Positions 1-11,203 of a stretch of 64,000 nucleotides of DNA are shown one piece after another. The stretch spans positions 1-64,000 of the forward strand of contig ML769451.1 in NCBI GenBank assembly GCA_009733575.1, in the 5' to 3' direction. The DNA comes from Gymnopus androsaceus JB14. Its lineage: Eukaryota; Basidiomycota; Agaricomycetes; Agaricales; Omphalotaceae. The notes beneath the pieces are model-generated. The model had not been told where the DNA came from, did not search any database, and saw only the letters and a program-made list of their open reading frames with translations. Made by a program: the position numbers and the translations under genes. How positions within the stretch are numbered: the stretch's first letter is position 1; each line of letters begins with the position of its first letter.

Positions 1-2
1 AC

Positions 3-158
3 TTTCTGGCCATTCCCGCCACCAGCGTATCAGTAGAACGCTTGTTCTCCAAGTCACGGCAAATTTGTACAGATGTGCGGTCATCGCTGAAGGCAGAAAC
101 AATTATGGTAGCAATGTTAACAAAAATGTGGATTCGGGCTGGGTTCTTTGTCGCATAG
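3..158 (+). mobile_element. hAT transposase, C-terminal end (cut by window edge)
   Basis: The reading frame is open from base 3 to a TAG at 156-158 and gives 51 residues. It begins with the motif FLAIPATSVSVERLFSKS, the hallmark of the hAT-family dimerisation domain at the transposase C-terminus, followed by a basic stretch and the usual LxAET-type end. This identifies the tail of a hAT DNA transposase whose body lies left of the window. No matching terminal inverted repeat was found just downstream, so the right end of the element was not located. The family assignment rests on the motif alone but is distinctive. Confidence 0.85.
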
Positions 159-898
159 TTGTACTAGTTTCCCGCTTTAATTTAATCCTCCATAATAACC
201 ATTTAAAACTGTTTAAAACTGTTTATAAACTGTTTGTAACTATTTCCGTTTAATTTGTACTTGGGCACAAACGGAAACTAAACGGTTGGAGCCTTACTAG
301 GTCCTAAGGTTATTCGGGGATAATTCCATATCGGAACTTGGGTCATATCCATTCAAAGCGGGTAGGCCCGGCGACTCGAAATCATCTTGATTACACTTGG
401 GACATGCAAGTTATATAAGATACAAAGTATATCGGACCCTAAAAACTAGTGCAATACATCGAGGTATAGCTTAATAAACTCTCTCTTTTCTCTTTCTTTT
501 TTCCCTTTTTTGACACTTGAAAAACTTGAATTTTTCGTCAAATCCACAGACTTAGGACATGGGCCAATTCTTCAGCAAACACTTAAGCGGCGATTTCAGC
601 ACCACTTTTACCGTCCCTATTGACTTAGAGTAACCCAATCTTTTTAGCTTTCATTATATTATGTGTACACGTTCAACATTCTACCTTTCCCAGAGCATAC
701 CTCCGTTTGGCTCTTGGCCGTTTTCCCTTCGGTTGGTCCCCTCCTTGTGCTCTCAGGTTGGAGCTCTGCTCTGGTTGGGGCTACGACGTCCACGAGCGGG
801 AGCGCGGGCCAAGCCCCACTGGCAGCCAAACCCCTTTGTCTGAATACTCATATTACTAGTATCAGCTTAAATACATACTTAACTCTCAAGTGCACATA
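159..898. other. No gene recognised; AT-rich sequence downstream of hAT remnant
   Basis: Only short overlapping reading frames without family motifs occur here. The stretch contains direct repeats of the word GTTTAAAACTG near 208-232 and a pyrimidine run near 480-510. It could include the untranscribed end of the hAT element or an LTR fragment, but no paired repeat supports either. Confidence 0.4.
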
Positions 899-1322
899 GC
901 TTATCGTCTGGAGAACCTCGAGGACATGCGGCAGCGGGTTTATGGCAAACGGTTGGATTGAGTTCGAAATTTACAATTGGAACATGCTGCTTCGACTAAA
1001 CTTTACAATTTTGTCCTTGGTAACCTGGTCCTGGCTCGTAATACCCGCGTCGAAAAGACTGAAGAAGAATCGGATGCGCTACATGGGCCCTCTCATGGTT
1101 GTCTGCAGGTGTATTGTAGCTGAACTTGATAGCAATTTAATGGTACAGTTTGGCGATGCCCAGTTGGTGCCTTCCACCTTATTGCCTATTTTGCCCGCCT
1201 GTCCCTTCCCCTTCCAGATCCTTCCTTCCTTCCTCGACATCATGACAGCAGAGTTATCTGATCTCGATGGGTTGTTTGACAAAGATTTGGATGAGTTTCT
1301 GCTTGTAGAGGGTCCCCGGTAG
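899..1322 (+). mobile_element. Decayed Ty3/Gypsy integrase C-terminal remnant
   Basis: Two overlapping frames must be joined to read this fragment. One gives NLVLARNTRVEK, the other gives RYMGPLMVV and IVAELDSNLMVQ. In basidiomycete Ty3/Gypsy polyproteins these motifs occur in this order at the end of the integrase: a GDLVLVRNTRIEK-like strand, then RYLGP(M/L)VVV, then AELDG, then an acidic tail with repeated (S/A)ELDDL-like words. The tail at about 1240-1310 is also acidic. The frame changes and internal stops show a dead fragment. No LTR or reverse transcriptase is present. Confidence 0.7.
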
Positions 1323-1596
1323 TTTCTTTTTTACTGCTTTTGTTTGTACTTTAATTGAATTCTTAGTTTTGCTTTAACTTTTCCTTTTAATGTTGTTTGG
1401 CATGGCGTGCTCATTGGGACTTGCATTTATGTACAGACTATCACTTCAATTCCTGAATGGCAAATCTTGAATGTGATCTCATATATAAGCCAATCCAAGA
1501 TCTCCAGCTGTCTCTTAGCTGCTATCAATACTCTCGCCTTAACTCTCAGCTGTTCCCTAATTCCAGCAGTTCATTCAGTCCGAAATCAACTCAGCC

Positions 1597-2424
1597 ATGC
1601 CCTCAGTTCCCCTTAATCTTGGTCTTTTAGCAGCTATTTGGAGCTCTATCATTATGGTCGCCAGTCAATTGTGCATGGCTCGAGTCTCAATGTTCCAGCT
1701 TGTAGCTCGCAATTCAACTATCAGTGGGTGAGCATTCATGGTTATATCCCCAATCCTTGCTTCTAAAGATCTGTCAGTCATTCAACTCGGTGGTCAGAGT
1801 CCTTGCCAAGTCGCAGGATATCTGGATCTGTATGCAGCGCGACGAAGTGATTATGCTTATCTTTCCTTTTATCACTATGTATCCATTTTCGTTCCAAGGT
1901 TTCCAATCCCGTCTCTGGCAGTAATGGCAGTTACTACGCCCTCCCCTTACAGCTGCAAACCAACTGCACCTGCTCGAGTGTGTATTATAATGCTTTGAGT
2001 GCTTGCGCAGGACTGTCAGGACGCAGATTGGTCAATGTGAGTGAATCCTAGAATTGTTAAACCGGCAAGACACTGATATCTCTTTACTCTAGATGAGGAG
2101 AATGGAATACGAATTGCTCAACAGCCTATCTTGGGTATGTCTTGTACTGTTTACTGTGCCCATGTTACTGAAGCAAAACCTCGCAGATATCCAAACCCCA
2201 TTCCATCTGGTACTGCAGTTCCCAACTGGGCATTTCAGAGTCTCTCCATACATTGGGAAGTGTGTTTGTGCACACATACTGACCATCTATCAGGATGCCA
2301 CTGCCTTCTTCAATGTTACTGAAGCCCAGCTTACAGGAGGCAAGTCCTTTTGTCTTCCCATTTAATAATTAGTGATTGATATTCACATAAATCTACCTAG
2401 ATCTTCCCAAATACACAGCTCCTG
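1597..2424 (+). pseudogene. EGFR-like TM-juxtamembrane family protein, 5' part (ectodomain), interrupted
   Basis: This is the ectodomain half of an agaricomycete single-pass membrane protein. A signal-peptide-like start (MPSVPLNLGLLAAIWSS) lies at 1597. Exons joined by short introns then give the family landmarks GQSPCQVAGYLDL, NCTCSSVYYNALSAC, NTNCSTAYLGY, PNPIPSGTAVPNWAFQ and DATAFFNVTEAQL. The intron at 2340-2400 is GC-AG (donor GCAAGT). Two lesions are visible against the family pattern: a frame shift just after the ALSAC motif near 2010, and a TGA in place of an expected Trp at the start of the next exon (about 2095). The rest of the gene resumes at 6602 after a transposon insertion, and joining 2424 to 6608 keeps the frame open. 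The function of this family is unknown. Confidence 0.7.
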
Positions 2425-3467
2425 CAGGCCCCCGGAATCTCCTACTGAACTCTGTCCAGCTTGCCAGCCTCAAGTACACTATGATTTTGAGCTCAAGTAC
2501 GCTATTTCAGACAAGGACAGTCATGTGAACTCAAAAAAATTATTAAAAACCCCAGAAAATCGCTGGGGGCTCTTACACATCTCTACATACATTATACAGC
2601 ATTAGACACTATTCTGAGTGACTTTCCTAGCAGGAATTCTAATTTATGCACTGGAGAGGTTTTGAGAGCCTTTTTCGCATCTTGCTTCTGAAATGCCTGC
2701 CACCATTTCCCTGAACACACATTTATTAGTTGCATCCTATGATGTGGACCATTAAGCGCATCCATCCCGAGATGGTACAGGACAATGGTTACAGGTGCAT
2801 GTGTGTGCAGGTGATATTTATGACCCATTACCTGACAAGAAAATTGAGGAATCTCATCAGACTCCATCAGCAAAACCTGTATGTGCTCCAGAGTGCTCCA
2901 GAGCTCTTCAGAGCTCCCAGAGCTTCTGGAGCAGCCAGAGCAAGGGTAGTAGCTCCAGAGTGCTCTGGAGGGCTATTGATTCCTCTGGAGCTCTCTGGCG
3001 CACTCTGGAGATCACTCATCATTTGACAGATTTCAGCTACAGAGCCCCATTTAGAAATCAAGAGTTTTCATGTTGTAACCATTTCATGTTGTAACTATGC
3101 AATAATAGAAATTTTATGTATTATTTCCTGGTCATTTATTACATACAACAAGAGCGCCGCTATCACCTACCACCTAAGTGCTTTCAATCTTGCTTTCCTT
3201 CTAAGTCTGAGTCTCCCAAAATTTCCCAATGATTCTCCCTCCCTAACAACATTCACCACCTATACAACTCTTCAATGTTTCTGTATTTCTGGTAATCAAT
3301 CTCGTTGAGCAAATTTAAGAACTTACAGTGGGAGTATTGCACTGAGTCGAGACACTGGGAGGAATAAAGAGCAGAAGTCCAAGTTCAAGTTCAATGGAGA
3401 AGCCTCTTACTTATATGGATTTCTGACAGTTTCCCACATTTATATTGACGGTTTTGTTAGTTGTGTG

Positions 3468-5191
3468 CATCAGGAAAAGCTTAATATGCAAACTTATGAT
3501 AACTTTGCATAAAATTGTACATTATGTACCAAAATAGCATGTATAAGACAAAATGTCATAAATTATGCAATTTAATGCATTTGGTGCAAACTTGGAGCAT
3601 TTCTTATGCAAATTTTTGCATTTGCCAAGTTGCATGAAAAAATCAGTTTCTAATCAGTAGAACCTCAAGAGGCAAAGATTTCCCAAGCTATATCTTACTT
3701 ACATATCAAGAGACCCAGCATTGAAATGTTAAACTAAGTTGCTTTAAGTTGGTAAAATTTGCATATTTATGCATAATTGTGCAAACTTTGAGCAAAAATC
3801 CAAGGGTTCAGTCTTGGACTCCTCCAATTCAGGCTGGGCAAGCCCAAGTCAGGTAGGTGGCCAAGCCTTAAGTCGGAAGACATCCACAAGCAGCGACGAC
3901 TCCAAAGCATGCATCAAATCAATTGGGGATGTTATGTCATTGCGGCCAGAAGCCGGAGCCTGCCCTAAGTTAACGTCACATCACGTTGCCTGCTGTCAAG
4001 TTGATTTCTTTGTTGATCGGTCTTTCTTTCCTCAACCACCATCTCCTCTTCGCTCTGGCGAGTCCTCGATCAGTCCTCAATGCTATAACAACGCTTTTTC
4101 ATTGTCCTTGTTCTTGCATTACATCAAACGTTTGCTGAGTCTAAATGGGAAATGACTATTTTAATAGTGAATAGCTAGTGCTCAACGTCAGATGAGATGG
4201 CCGAAACTGCTTGACTAGTATGCTCTGGAATATCTAGCCCTATTCTGGCACTAACACTTGTGTTTTTTGAAAGCTCTATATAGGCTCGACGTCTCCTTTA
4301 GTATTACACTCAAGTTGCGATACATCTTTCCGCTCAAAGCTCCACCTCCACCTCAGTTTGATGAAGTGGTGAGCTATTCTTACCATCTCCTTTTGCCATC
4401 GTTTGATGTACTTGTCAGGTTGTTCCTCACACCGATGTTCCGCTGAAGGAGCGGAGATACCCCCGGTTGTCATCAAGTGTGTAGAGGTAAGGTGGTCTCA
4501 TTTATTTGATTAACCATTTCGCTCATAATAATCTTGTCAGTGGCCACATGTCCCGAGCTACACTCAGAATAAATCATTAGAGCTACAGGGTGGCGCGTAC
4601 GAAATACCCCGATTCGGAGCCCGAAGTTCCAATGTTGATAGTAGCTCTTGCCGCCGCCGCCGTATGTCTTTTTTTATCCGCTATTATTGCTTCACTCATT
4701 GTTATCATCGCAGGTTCATTTTTGTTTGTCCGAATGGGCTACCGGCTCTCTTCATATGGTGGAATTCAGAGGGGACAAGGCTCGGCCAGAATATCGCAAC
4801 AATATGGAGCTTTTGCAGAAGATTCAGCAAGTCCGTCAAATGTATATACTGATCTTGTACGACTAAGTATTATCTACTACTGTTACTGAACCCTGATCTT
4901 GAGCCAATATATATACGTTCCTGCTTCTTTAGTGATCTTTGTGATTAGTATAAGAGCTTTTAGTGGCATTAGGCATTATTCATATCAGTGAATAATGGAG
5001 CATAAAAATGCATATAAAGTGTATAACTTGTGCAAATATCACAGTTTTTATCAAGGGACTTGTCAAATCGACAAATCTTTGAATAATCTGCATAATTAAG
5101 GCATTTTTGCATATTTTTGCACTTTTTATGCACTTTTTGACTACCTTTGACATATTTCTAGCATCTTTTGCATATAACAGTTTTCCTGATG
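3468..5191. mobile_element. Nested element with CATCAGGAAAA ends and TGCAT-rich subtermini
   Basis: The left end CATCAGGAAAAGCTTAATAT at 3468 pairs imperfectly with the reverse complement of the sequence ending at 5191 (CATCAGGAAAACTGTTATAT). Both flanks, about 3480-3790 and 5000-5180, are dense in TGCATA/TGCAAA words, a typical subterminal array of transposase-binding repeats. The ends resemble those of the surrounding element (CATCAG(C/G)AAAA), so the two may belong to related families. No target-site duplication was seen. Confidence 0.5.
4240..4889 (+). pseudogene. Unrecognised coding-like fragment inside the nested element
   Basis: Short frames at 4258-4446 and 4590-4889 (plus an overlapping one starting at 4648) are separated by intron-like gaps with GT and AG borders (for example GTAAGGTGG near 4489 to CTTGTCAG near 4540). 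A peptide ending VRQMYILILYD and a conserved-looking HMVEFRGDKARPEYRNN stretch suggest the end of a once-coding exon. I do not recognise the family. It could be cargo or a degenerate transposase remnant. Confidence 0.25.
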
Positions 5192-5292
5192 TGGCATAAA
5201 AGGAATGGTTGCGAGTCCCCTCCATTTATGTCACTAAACCAACATTCTCTGACAGCTGACAATCAATTCCATCAGCTTATACCACTTCAGAG

Positions 5293-6120
5293 CAGCAAAA
5301 ACTATTGAGAAACCCTGATTTTAGCAGAAACCCCAGGTTCCTCTGTCAACCCCTAGAATTGTTGCTTACGGGTTTCTAATGATCTGGCCGCTGGCTGGCC
5401 AGTTCGCTCCATTTTCCTGGGGTGCTCCCTGGGTGCCTGGCGCTTTGACACTGAGTCCTGACCTTTCCTCATCATTGTGCTGGCCATAGACTCTACTCAC
5501 TATTGTAATAAACTCACTTTATTCAATTCATGACTGAATCACCATGTTTATGCTCAGCATTGTGTTCACTTCCGGTCATCCTTTGTTCACTCATGAGCAT
5601 CTCAAATTCAAACTAGTCACTGCATGCCAAGTTCCAGCAAGGAGGATAAGGTAAAGGTGAGGATGGGTCTGGTATGCAGTGGATTGCAAGCTGAGTGGCA
5701 TAGTAGAGGATAGCTAGAGTCAAAAGATGGAGGATGTAGTGGGACAAATATCAGGCTGTAAGCCTGTATTGCAAGGTGATGGACCATGGGTGAAGGTGTG
5801 GCTTGAATCTGGATTCTAAAATGCGGTGCTTACCTCCCTTCATGTTTGATGCGTGATTATAACACGTCTTTCATACGTTGAGTATGCGGGTGCGCTGCGC
5901 TCCAATTCCCAATGAGTGATCAGTGGTCAGCTCACACAGTGCCTACGCAAGCTTCCGAATCTTGAATCCCTCCATCTGCAGTCCGAATCTCTCAATATCT
6001 ATGGACCAGAAGATAGGCTTCGGGATTAGCTAATCCGGCCTATGGCCGTGGCATTCCTGGGTTTTCCCATAGTCATCGGGGGGTTTCTGCTAAAATCGGG
6101 GTTTCTCAATAGTTTTTGCC
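5293..6120. mobile_element. 828-bp non-autonomous hAT-like element with 8-bp TSD
   Basis: The ends are inverted repeats of about 40 bp: GCAAAAACTATTGAGAAACC at 5295-5314 matches the reverse complement of 6100-6119, and the match continues inward with about one mismatch. CTTCAGAG flanks it directly at 5285-5292 and 6121-6128. An 8-bp duplication with a CAG-like start fits hAT elements. No transposase frame is present. It interrupts the right subterminal repeat array of the surrounding element. Confidence 0.75.
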
Positions 6121-6601
6121 CTTCAGAGCAGCCAGAGCAGCCAGAGCACTCCAGAGCACTCCAGAGCAGCAATTCAATGCTCTGACTGCTCTGGCAACAT
6201 ACAGGTTTTGCTGATGTCGTTGTCGCTTTCATCTCTGTTGGAATCTGAGTTCTTGTTTTTCTATGACTTGTGGATAAGTACACATGAAGCGCATATCGGA
6301 ATGGCGGAACAAAGTGAAAAGTTTTTTTTGTACATATTAGAATCTAAATCATCTACACTACCTCTGCTCAGCTTTGAGGTTTTTGAGGATGTACTAGGAC
6401 ATGTAATAAGGTACTCAAGATAGCATAAATTGGCTTCGAAATTTTGGTTCGGCACTGACGCGCCCCTGAAGTACGCTAAGCTGGACAAGGACCCGATTTC
6501 TGAGGCCTAAAGTATGCTATATTTGGACAAGGATTTTGCCAAAATCGGGTCCTAAAGTACGCTATTTCGGACAGAGTTCAGTAGGAGATTCCGGGGGCCT
6601 G

Positions 6602-7156
6602 CTCCTGCAAGTCCCACTAGCTCACTCCCAGCACCCACTAGTTCGCTCCCAGTACCCACTAGTTCACTCCCAGCACCCACTGCGGGATCTAGTAGTACAG
6701 CCGCAGCAGCCACTTCTTCTTCTTCTTCCAGTAACAACAGCAAGAGCAAAACCAGTACTAGTGCCATAGCGGGCGGGGTAGTGGGAGGACTCGTGTTCGT
6801 GGGCGCCGTGGCCTTTCTAGCATTTCTCCTCGTCCGTTCTCGCCCTAGGAGGAGAGAAATTCGTACTAGACCGTCTTCACCTGCACTTTTGGACGATAAT
6901 GTTATCCCAAGGCCATTTTTGATTAATCGGCCCTCTAGCCCACCTCCGAGATTTTATGTGAGTGTTCGTCCACGGTAGTTCTTCTATATGACCTCACGAA
7001 TGTATACACACACAGAATCTTTCAGATCCGTCCACCTTTCCATCGTCACAGAATACGCTCCCGGCGCAAAGTTCACAACCTGTGCGTACCTCTTACTATG
7101 ATTCTGTAAGTGATTCTGTAAGTGATTCGAGGTACGCTGGGGTGGCCGAGATTTGA
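6602..7156 (+). pseudogene. EGFR-like TM-juxtamembrane family protein, 3' part (TM and cytoplasmic tail)
   Basis: This is the continuation of the gene that starts at 1597. It reads a Pro/Ser/Thr stalk with three repeats of PTSSLP(A/V)P, a poly-Ser stretch, then the transmembrane segment AIAGGVVGGLVFVGAVAFLA and a basic stop-transfer RSRPRRR. An intron at 6958-7015 (GTGAGT to ACACACAG) leads to the tail ending SRYAGVAEI, a C-terminus typical of the family, with a TGA at 7154-7156. This half is intact; only the upstream transposon separates it from its ectodomain. Whether any transcript spans the insertion cannot be told from sequence. Confidence 0.75.
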
Positions 7157-7423
7157 GCGATGCTCTTGCCAAAAAAAAAATCGGACATTGACAATGAAGT
7201 CAGTACGACTTTTCCCTCGAGTCGACTTTAGTACAACGACATAGAGACGATATTTCAGATTGTCATGTATGTAGTCCATATTGAACAAGTTACAAAGCAT
7301 TGAGCCAGCAACGACAAAAAGGTATTTATCGTATCTACGAAGGTACTTTTACATAGTTCGTCATAAACTTGTCCGACAGCAAACAAAAAAAAGGAGTCCA
7401 GCATTTCCTCATATTTACGTACT

Positions 7424-9151
7424 TCATACTTCAGCGTAACTGCAATCAATGCAGCCACCTGGTTCTGCAAAACGCACACTCCGTCTAGCGGCCCTTCCGC
7501 CCTGTTTCTTGTGACCTCCATAAATCGATGGTGGGCGAGATGGTATGTTGTTGACGGTATCACAACTCTTTAATGTCGGTACATCGATTTCGGTGATCAT
7601 TCTGGATACAAAAGACCCGTTGAATCCCGACATGGGTCGCATACTGAGATAAGACGACTTTTTCTCTTCTTCCATGTCCTTGGTCGGGACTGAATGGAGG
7701 TAAAGAGGTTTGAGCTGCCGTCTGTGCTCAACGCTTAGTCCGAGACTAGCTCGAACTAGGATGAGGGTGGGAGCCAGTCCCTATAATCATTCGCAACTTT
7801 TTAGAACAGTTGTCGACTCGGTTTTGAGAACAGCACTTACCGCAATTATGGTGAGCAAGGGATACAAGTCAGCGTATGTGCCCGAAACCTGGATCGCTAG
7901 GCAGATAGCGACAATGACTGGGTATAGCATACCGGATTCCAACCTGATATGCTTGATCAATATTTTGGGGTGAAAGTAAAAGCAAGCTTGTCAAACATAC
8001 GCGATCTTGGGCAAATTGGTATACCTTCCATCAGTGCTATCTCTCCCCAAAAGCTCCTTCGTCTCTATTCTTATTGACCGAACCTTGATCGCTATGACGA
8101 TAGATTATCAGCGTCCTGTTATAAGATTGAGGCCTAATACTTACCTATAAGCAGAGTTAGAGTGAAATTTGTACACCAATTGACTGCAAGGTTAACGAAT
8201 AAAATGATAGATTTGCTACCCAACGACGTCGAAGGGTCTACACCTGATTCCAATTGACGCGAGGAGGCTGTAATGACTGTGGCGGCGATTGCAAGCACTA
8301 CGAGTTTCAGCAAAAAGTAATGAGGAGTACATTCACAAATCAAGGCTCATGGATACGCACAAGTATTGAGAACAGAAGCGATTGCAGGAATAGTGATAAT
8401 CCGAGTGTTGTAGCCCCAGATGACGAAGCAGCGATGGATCTATACGTATGTCATTGAGAATTGACTGGAAATGCAAAAGCTGAGCTTCTCACTAGAACCA
8501 AGTCCCCAATGAAGCTAGAAACCGTAGATTAGTTGTAGTCGACGGAACGCTGAGATATTGCCTACTTTGCAAAGAGATAAATACTGGAGGTCAAGGCTCT
8601 TTAAGCAAGGTCGATTAGCATTAGGGAAGTCTTCACTCAATAAGTGTAGGCTTGCCTCATCCAGACCATCGTATCCCAAAGTTCGTTGTCCACTTGTCCA
8701 TTGTTCTCAGTCGCGTAGAGCGTCATCGCCAACATGTTTCGAGCATCGAGAATACCAAAAACAGTACCGACGGCTGCAGCACAGATCAGCAAGATCCCAG
8801 AGATAATCATAATGTTTCGTCGTTTGTGGGAGAGGATTCTGACATAGGAGAAAAAATGAGTGATATAGATTCCTGTGAAGACTTCATTTAGAAGTGGTTA
8901 AATCGGAACATATCAGAACGAACTTGCCGAAAAGAAAGACTTCGAGCTGAATATTCCGAATCAGAGTAAGCGAGGAATATGAGGTATTCTGTAGACTCAC
9001 AATCATGGCTAGAGCTGAAGAGCCCACCGTGCCGTTGAAGACGAGCGATCCCATCATACAGCCAGGTTAGCTTGCCCAAGAAAAGAAGGGGGTGTAAAGA
9101 GTGAATGAAAGAGAGAAGACGGATAGAGAACGAATCCATTGTCGAGGCCAT
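7424..9151 (-). CDS. Polytopic membrane protein, uncharacterised agaricomycete family
   Basis: The start is at 9151 (MASTMDSFSIRL) and the stop at 7424. Exon 1 is 9001-9151. An intron 8882-9000 then leads to an exon reading FFTGIYITHFFSYVRIL followed by a hydrophobic helix (IMIISGILLICAAAVGTVFG). Later exons give IHRCFVIWGYNTRIITIPAI, LLAIAATVITASS, a loop and helix LFVNLAVNWCTNFTLTLLIA, then LESGMLYPVIVAICLAIQ and GLAPTLILVRASLG, and a soluble tail rich in Ser and charged residues. About seven hydrophobic segments in this order match a large family of agaricomycete integral membrane proteins of unknown function. The junction near 8450-8660 was not resolved. Confidence 0.65.
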
Positions 9152-10003
9152 GGTGATTTATGCAAATGAATTCGATTTGTTACGACGCCCCGGGGGCAAA
9201 TTTCACGGGAGTAAAGCGGGGACAGAAAAGCTAGAAGTTGGTGTCTATTTCGCGTTTCAACAAGTACATTCTATACGATAAGTAATCCTGAAGAAAGAAG
9301 GTCAAATTCATCTAGTTGAATGGCAACGAAGGTCTGGGTTTACCTCGAACATGGTACGTCCACAGTTGCCAATTTCCGTTCCCCTCCAAACCCTCCGTCC
9401 TTGAAACTTGAAAACGATCGACGAAAAACGGTAACCAAAGCGATGGTAGGCGGAAAAGAAAAGGGCGCTAATTTGCGCTAATTTAATTGTACGCGCTTTG
9501 ACGCGCGGCGTTTTCGAACTACTTCTTTACCGGATGCTCACTATTCCAGTCCTTGAACTGTATGCACCTGAGGCAGCATCTTTGTCAGGCTCTGCGGCTT
9601 CACAACTCGTATACAGTATGTATATCAATGCAAGCGGCTGTGTTGTCACTATCATGATTGTTGACACTCTAAATTGTACAGTTTTGACCAAATTTTGACG
9701 TCTAACTAGTCTGCATTGAAATGGGAGGGTACTATAGCGCTCCCGTCAATTGTCCAGCGTTCAGCGCTCAGCTGGATCCGACGCGTTTCCGGACAGATCT
9801 GCTCAGGTTTTACTAGTGCGCTCTAACTCCGCCGCGAATCTCTTCATTCATTCGTTCATTACTGGGTATGTAGAAGAAATTCTCAAACGGCGTTACGGTT
9901 AAATTCATGTTCAATAATGCCAACCGGAAAGTGACAGCCTGAGCGGATTGGATCCCAAGAGAAGATACTTAAAGACGTTGTATCGTTTTCTCCCGAGCCG
10001 CAT
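9152..10003. other. Intergenic; nothing recognised
   Basis: The gap separates a minus-strand membrane-protein gene from a plus-strand F-box gene and so holds two divergent promoters. A short frame at 9498-9698 has no family motif. Confidence 0.4.
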
Positions 10004-11203
10004 ATGACCATGATTCCCCAGGAGATTATTGAACTGTGCATCGACTGGCTCAAAGGATCTCAACCCTCATTAAAGTCGTGCTCTCTGGTCTGCCGCTGCT
10101 GGCTCCCCCGCGCTCGATATCACATCTTTCACAGACTATCTCTTGACCTTCGTTTTCGAGAGCCTCTACAGGAGCTTATTGAGCAGATCAGAGTGGATAT
10201 ATTTGCCAATCGTACCATTGTTTCGTGCGTACGGGAGTTATCTCTTAGCCTACGATACCAGGTGGGATCCCAAACTCCACACGAGATTCTCAAAAATATC
10301 CCTTTTACAAATCTACGACATCTGCATATCAACTTGGCTTGTTCCTTCTTCACAGAAGAATATCCCGGGCGATTATCCCATCTCCTTATCCTTCTCCGCA
10401 ACAATCCTCACCTGGAACACCTATCCCTGCAGACTTTTGCTCCCGACGCACATTCTCTGTACGAAATCTTCCTCACTCTATCCATACATTCACCACGGAT
10501 AAAGACTTTAATCCTGGATGATGTATTCGAGTTTGTCCATACAGGTACAGGCAAGAATGATAAGAGAAGGTACTTGCCATCCAGCACTTCCCAGTCTCCT
10601 CTCCCTGGAGAATCTCTTGGTGTTTGAAGGGAGAGGCTCGTCTGGACTCATGGGATTCATATTTCGCTCTCATGGTGTCTTCAACTGGGATACCATCAAG
10701 TCCCTCACACTCATCGGTCATATCAATGAAGATGGAATTAAAGCACTGGTAGAGTCCGACTGTGGTCACAATGTGTCCAGTTTAAACGTCGACCTACAAA
10801 GCCTGCGTACGCTTCCGATAATACTAAAAAGGTATATACTGACATGCCCACATAGATCTCGACGACTTGCGAATGGAACTACTTGGGAATTTTCCCCGGT
10901 TAATTGAGCTTCAGCTCCTTCCACCGGCATCCGACACCCGCGGACTCCTTCTACATACGCTTCAGCATCTGGAGCAGAAAACCAATATTTACGCAGTTGA
11001 TCAGTTTACACATCTCGAACCCGACACTGATATCCCACCTTGACACTCAGCTGCTCAGCTTGACTACGGCTATTCCGTCGCTGCGGCGTGTTAGCCTCAA
11101 CTTTGGAAGCTGGTCTAGAAATCTTGTGGAATCGATGGAGTTAAAAAGCTATCTCCCTCTTACGAGTGAAACAGGTGTTCTTCGGTTAGGGACTATTTGT
11201 TGA
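10004..11203 (+). pseudogene. F-box protein gene with several frame breaks
   Basis: The first 207 codons are open and start with an F-box: MIPQEIIELCIDWLKG, then LKSCSLVCRCWLPRARYHIF, the classic Pro/Leu start and LVCRxW core. A leucine-rich region follows (LRHLHINLAC, LLRNNPHLEHLSL, PRIKTLILDDVF). The same protein then continues in other frames: LLSLENLLVFEGRG from about 10590, LRMELLGNFPRLIELQLLPP from about 10860, and TQLISLHISNPTLISHLDTQ from about 10990. At least three changes of frame, none at a convincing intron, make it a pseudogene or a gene with consensus errors. The protein would serve as an SCF substrate receptor. Confidence 0.6.

Larger units (their letters stand above)
2865..6216. 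mobile_element. Nested element with 20-bp TIR CATCAGCAAAACCTGTATGT
   Basis: CATCAGCAAAACCTGTATGT at 2865-2884 is matched by its reverse complement at 6197-6216. Just inside both ends are arrays of the short word CCAGAG(C/T)(A/G)CT (about 2885-3010 and 6121-6195), arranged as subterminal repeats. No clear target-site duplication is visible. A 110-bp relative with the same ends sits at 20977-21086, which supports these being true element ends. The element itself contains two further insertions. Confidence 0.65.
2425..6601. mobile_element. 4.2-kb DNA transposon with perfect 33-bp TIRs, nested insertions inside
   Basis: The first 33 bases (CAGGCCCCCGGAATCTCC...) are the exact reverse complement of the last 33 (6569-6601). 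A subterminal word AAGTACGCTATTTC(A/G)GACA occurs at about 2496 and at 6555 in the same orientation, with diverged relatives near 2472, 6469 and 6513. No long transposase frame is present, so the element is non-autonomous or has been gutted by the nested insertions described separately. The 6-bp duplication does not fit hAT (8 bp) or Tc1 (TA), so I leave the superfamily open. Confidence 0.85.
2419..6607. repeat. 6-bp target-site duplication CTCCTG flanking the transposon
   Basis: CTCCTG at 2419-2424 and again at 6602-6607 immediately flank the perfect terminal inverted repeats. Removing the element and one copy restores an open reading frame across the junction, which is strong evidence that this is the insertion footprint. 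Confidence 0.85.

Noticed and set aside
942..1322. 126-codon ORF as a host gene
   Set aside because: Its central part matches the end of a Ty3/Gypsy integrase with frame changes; it is retroelement debris.
2865..2884. CATCAGCAAAACCTGTATGT as a riboswitch or RNA element
   Set aside because: It occurs as paired inverted ends in two elements of very different size, so it is a transposon terminus.
6552..6767. Minus-strand Val/Leu/Glu repeat ORF
   Set aside because: Shadow of the Ser/Pro/Thr stalk repeat of the membrane-protein gene on the plus strand.
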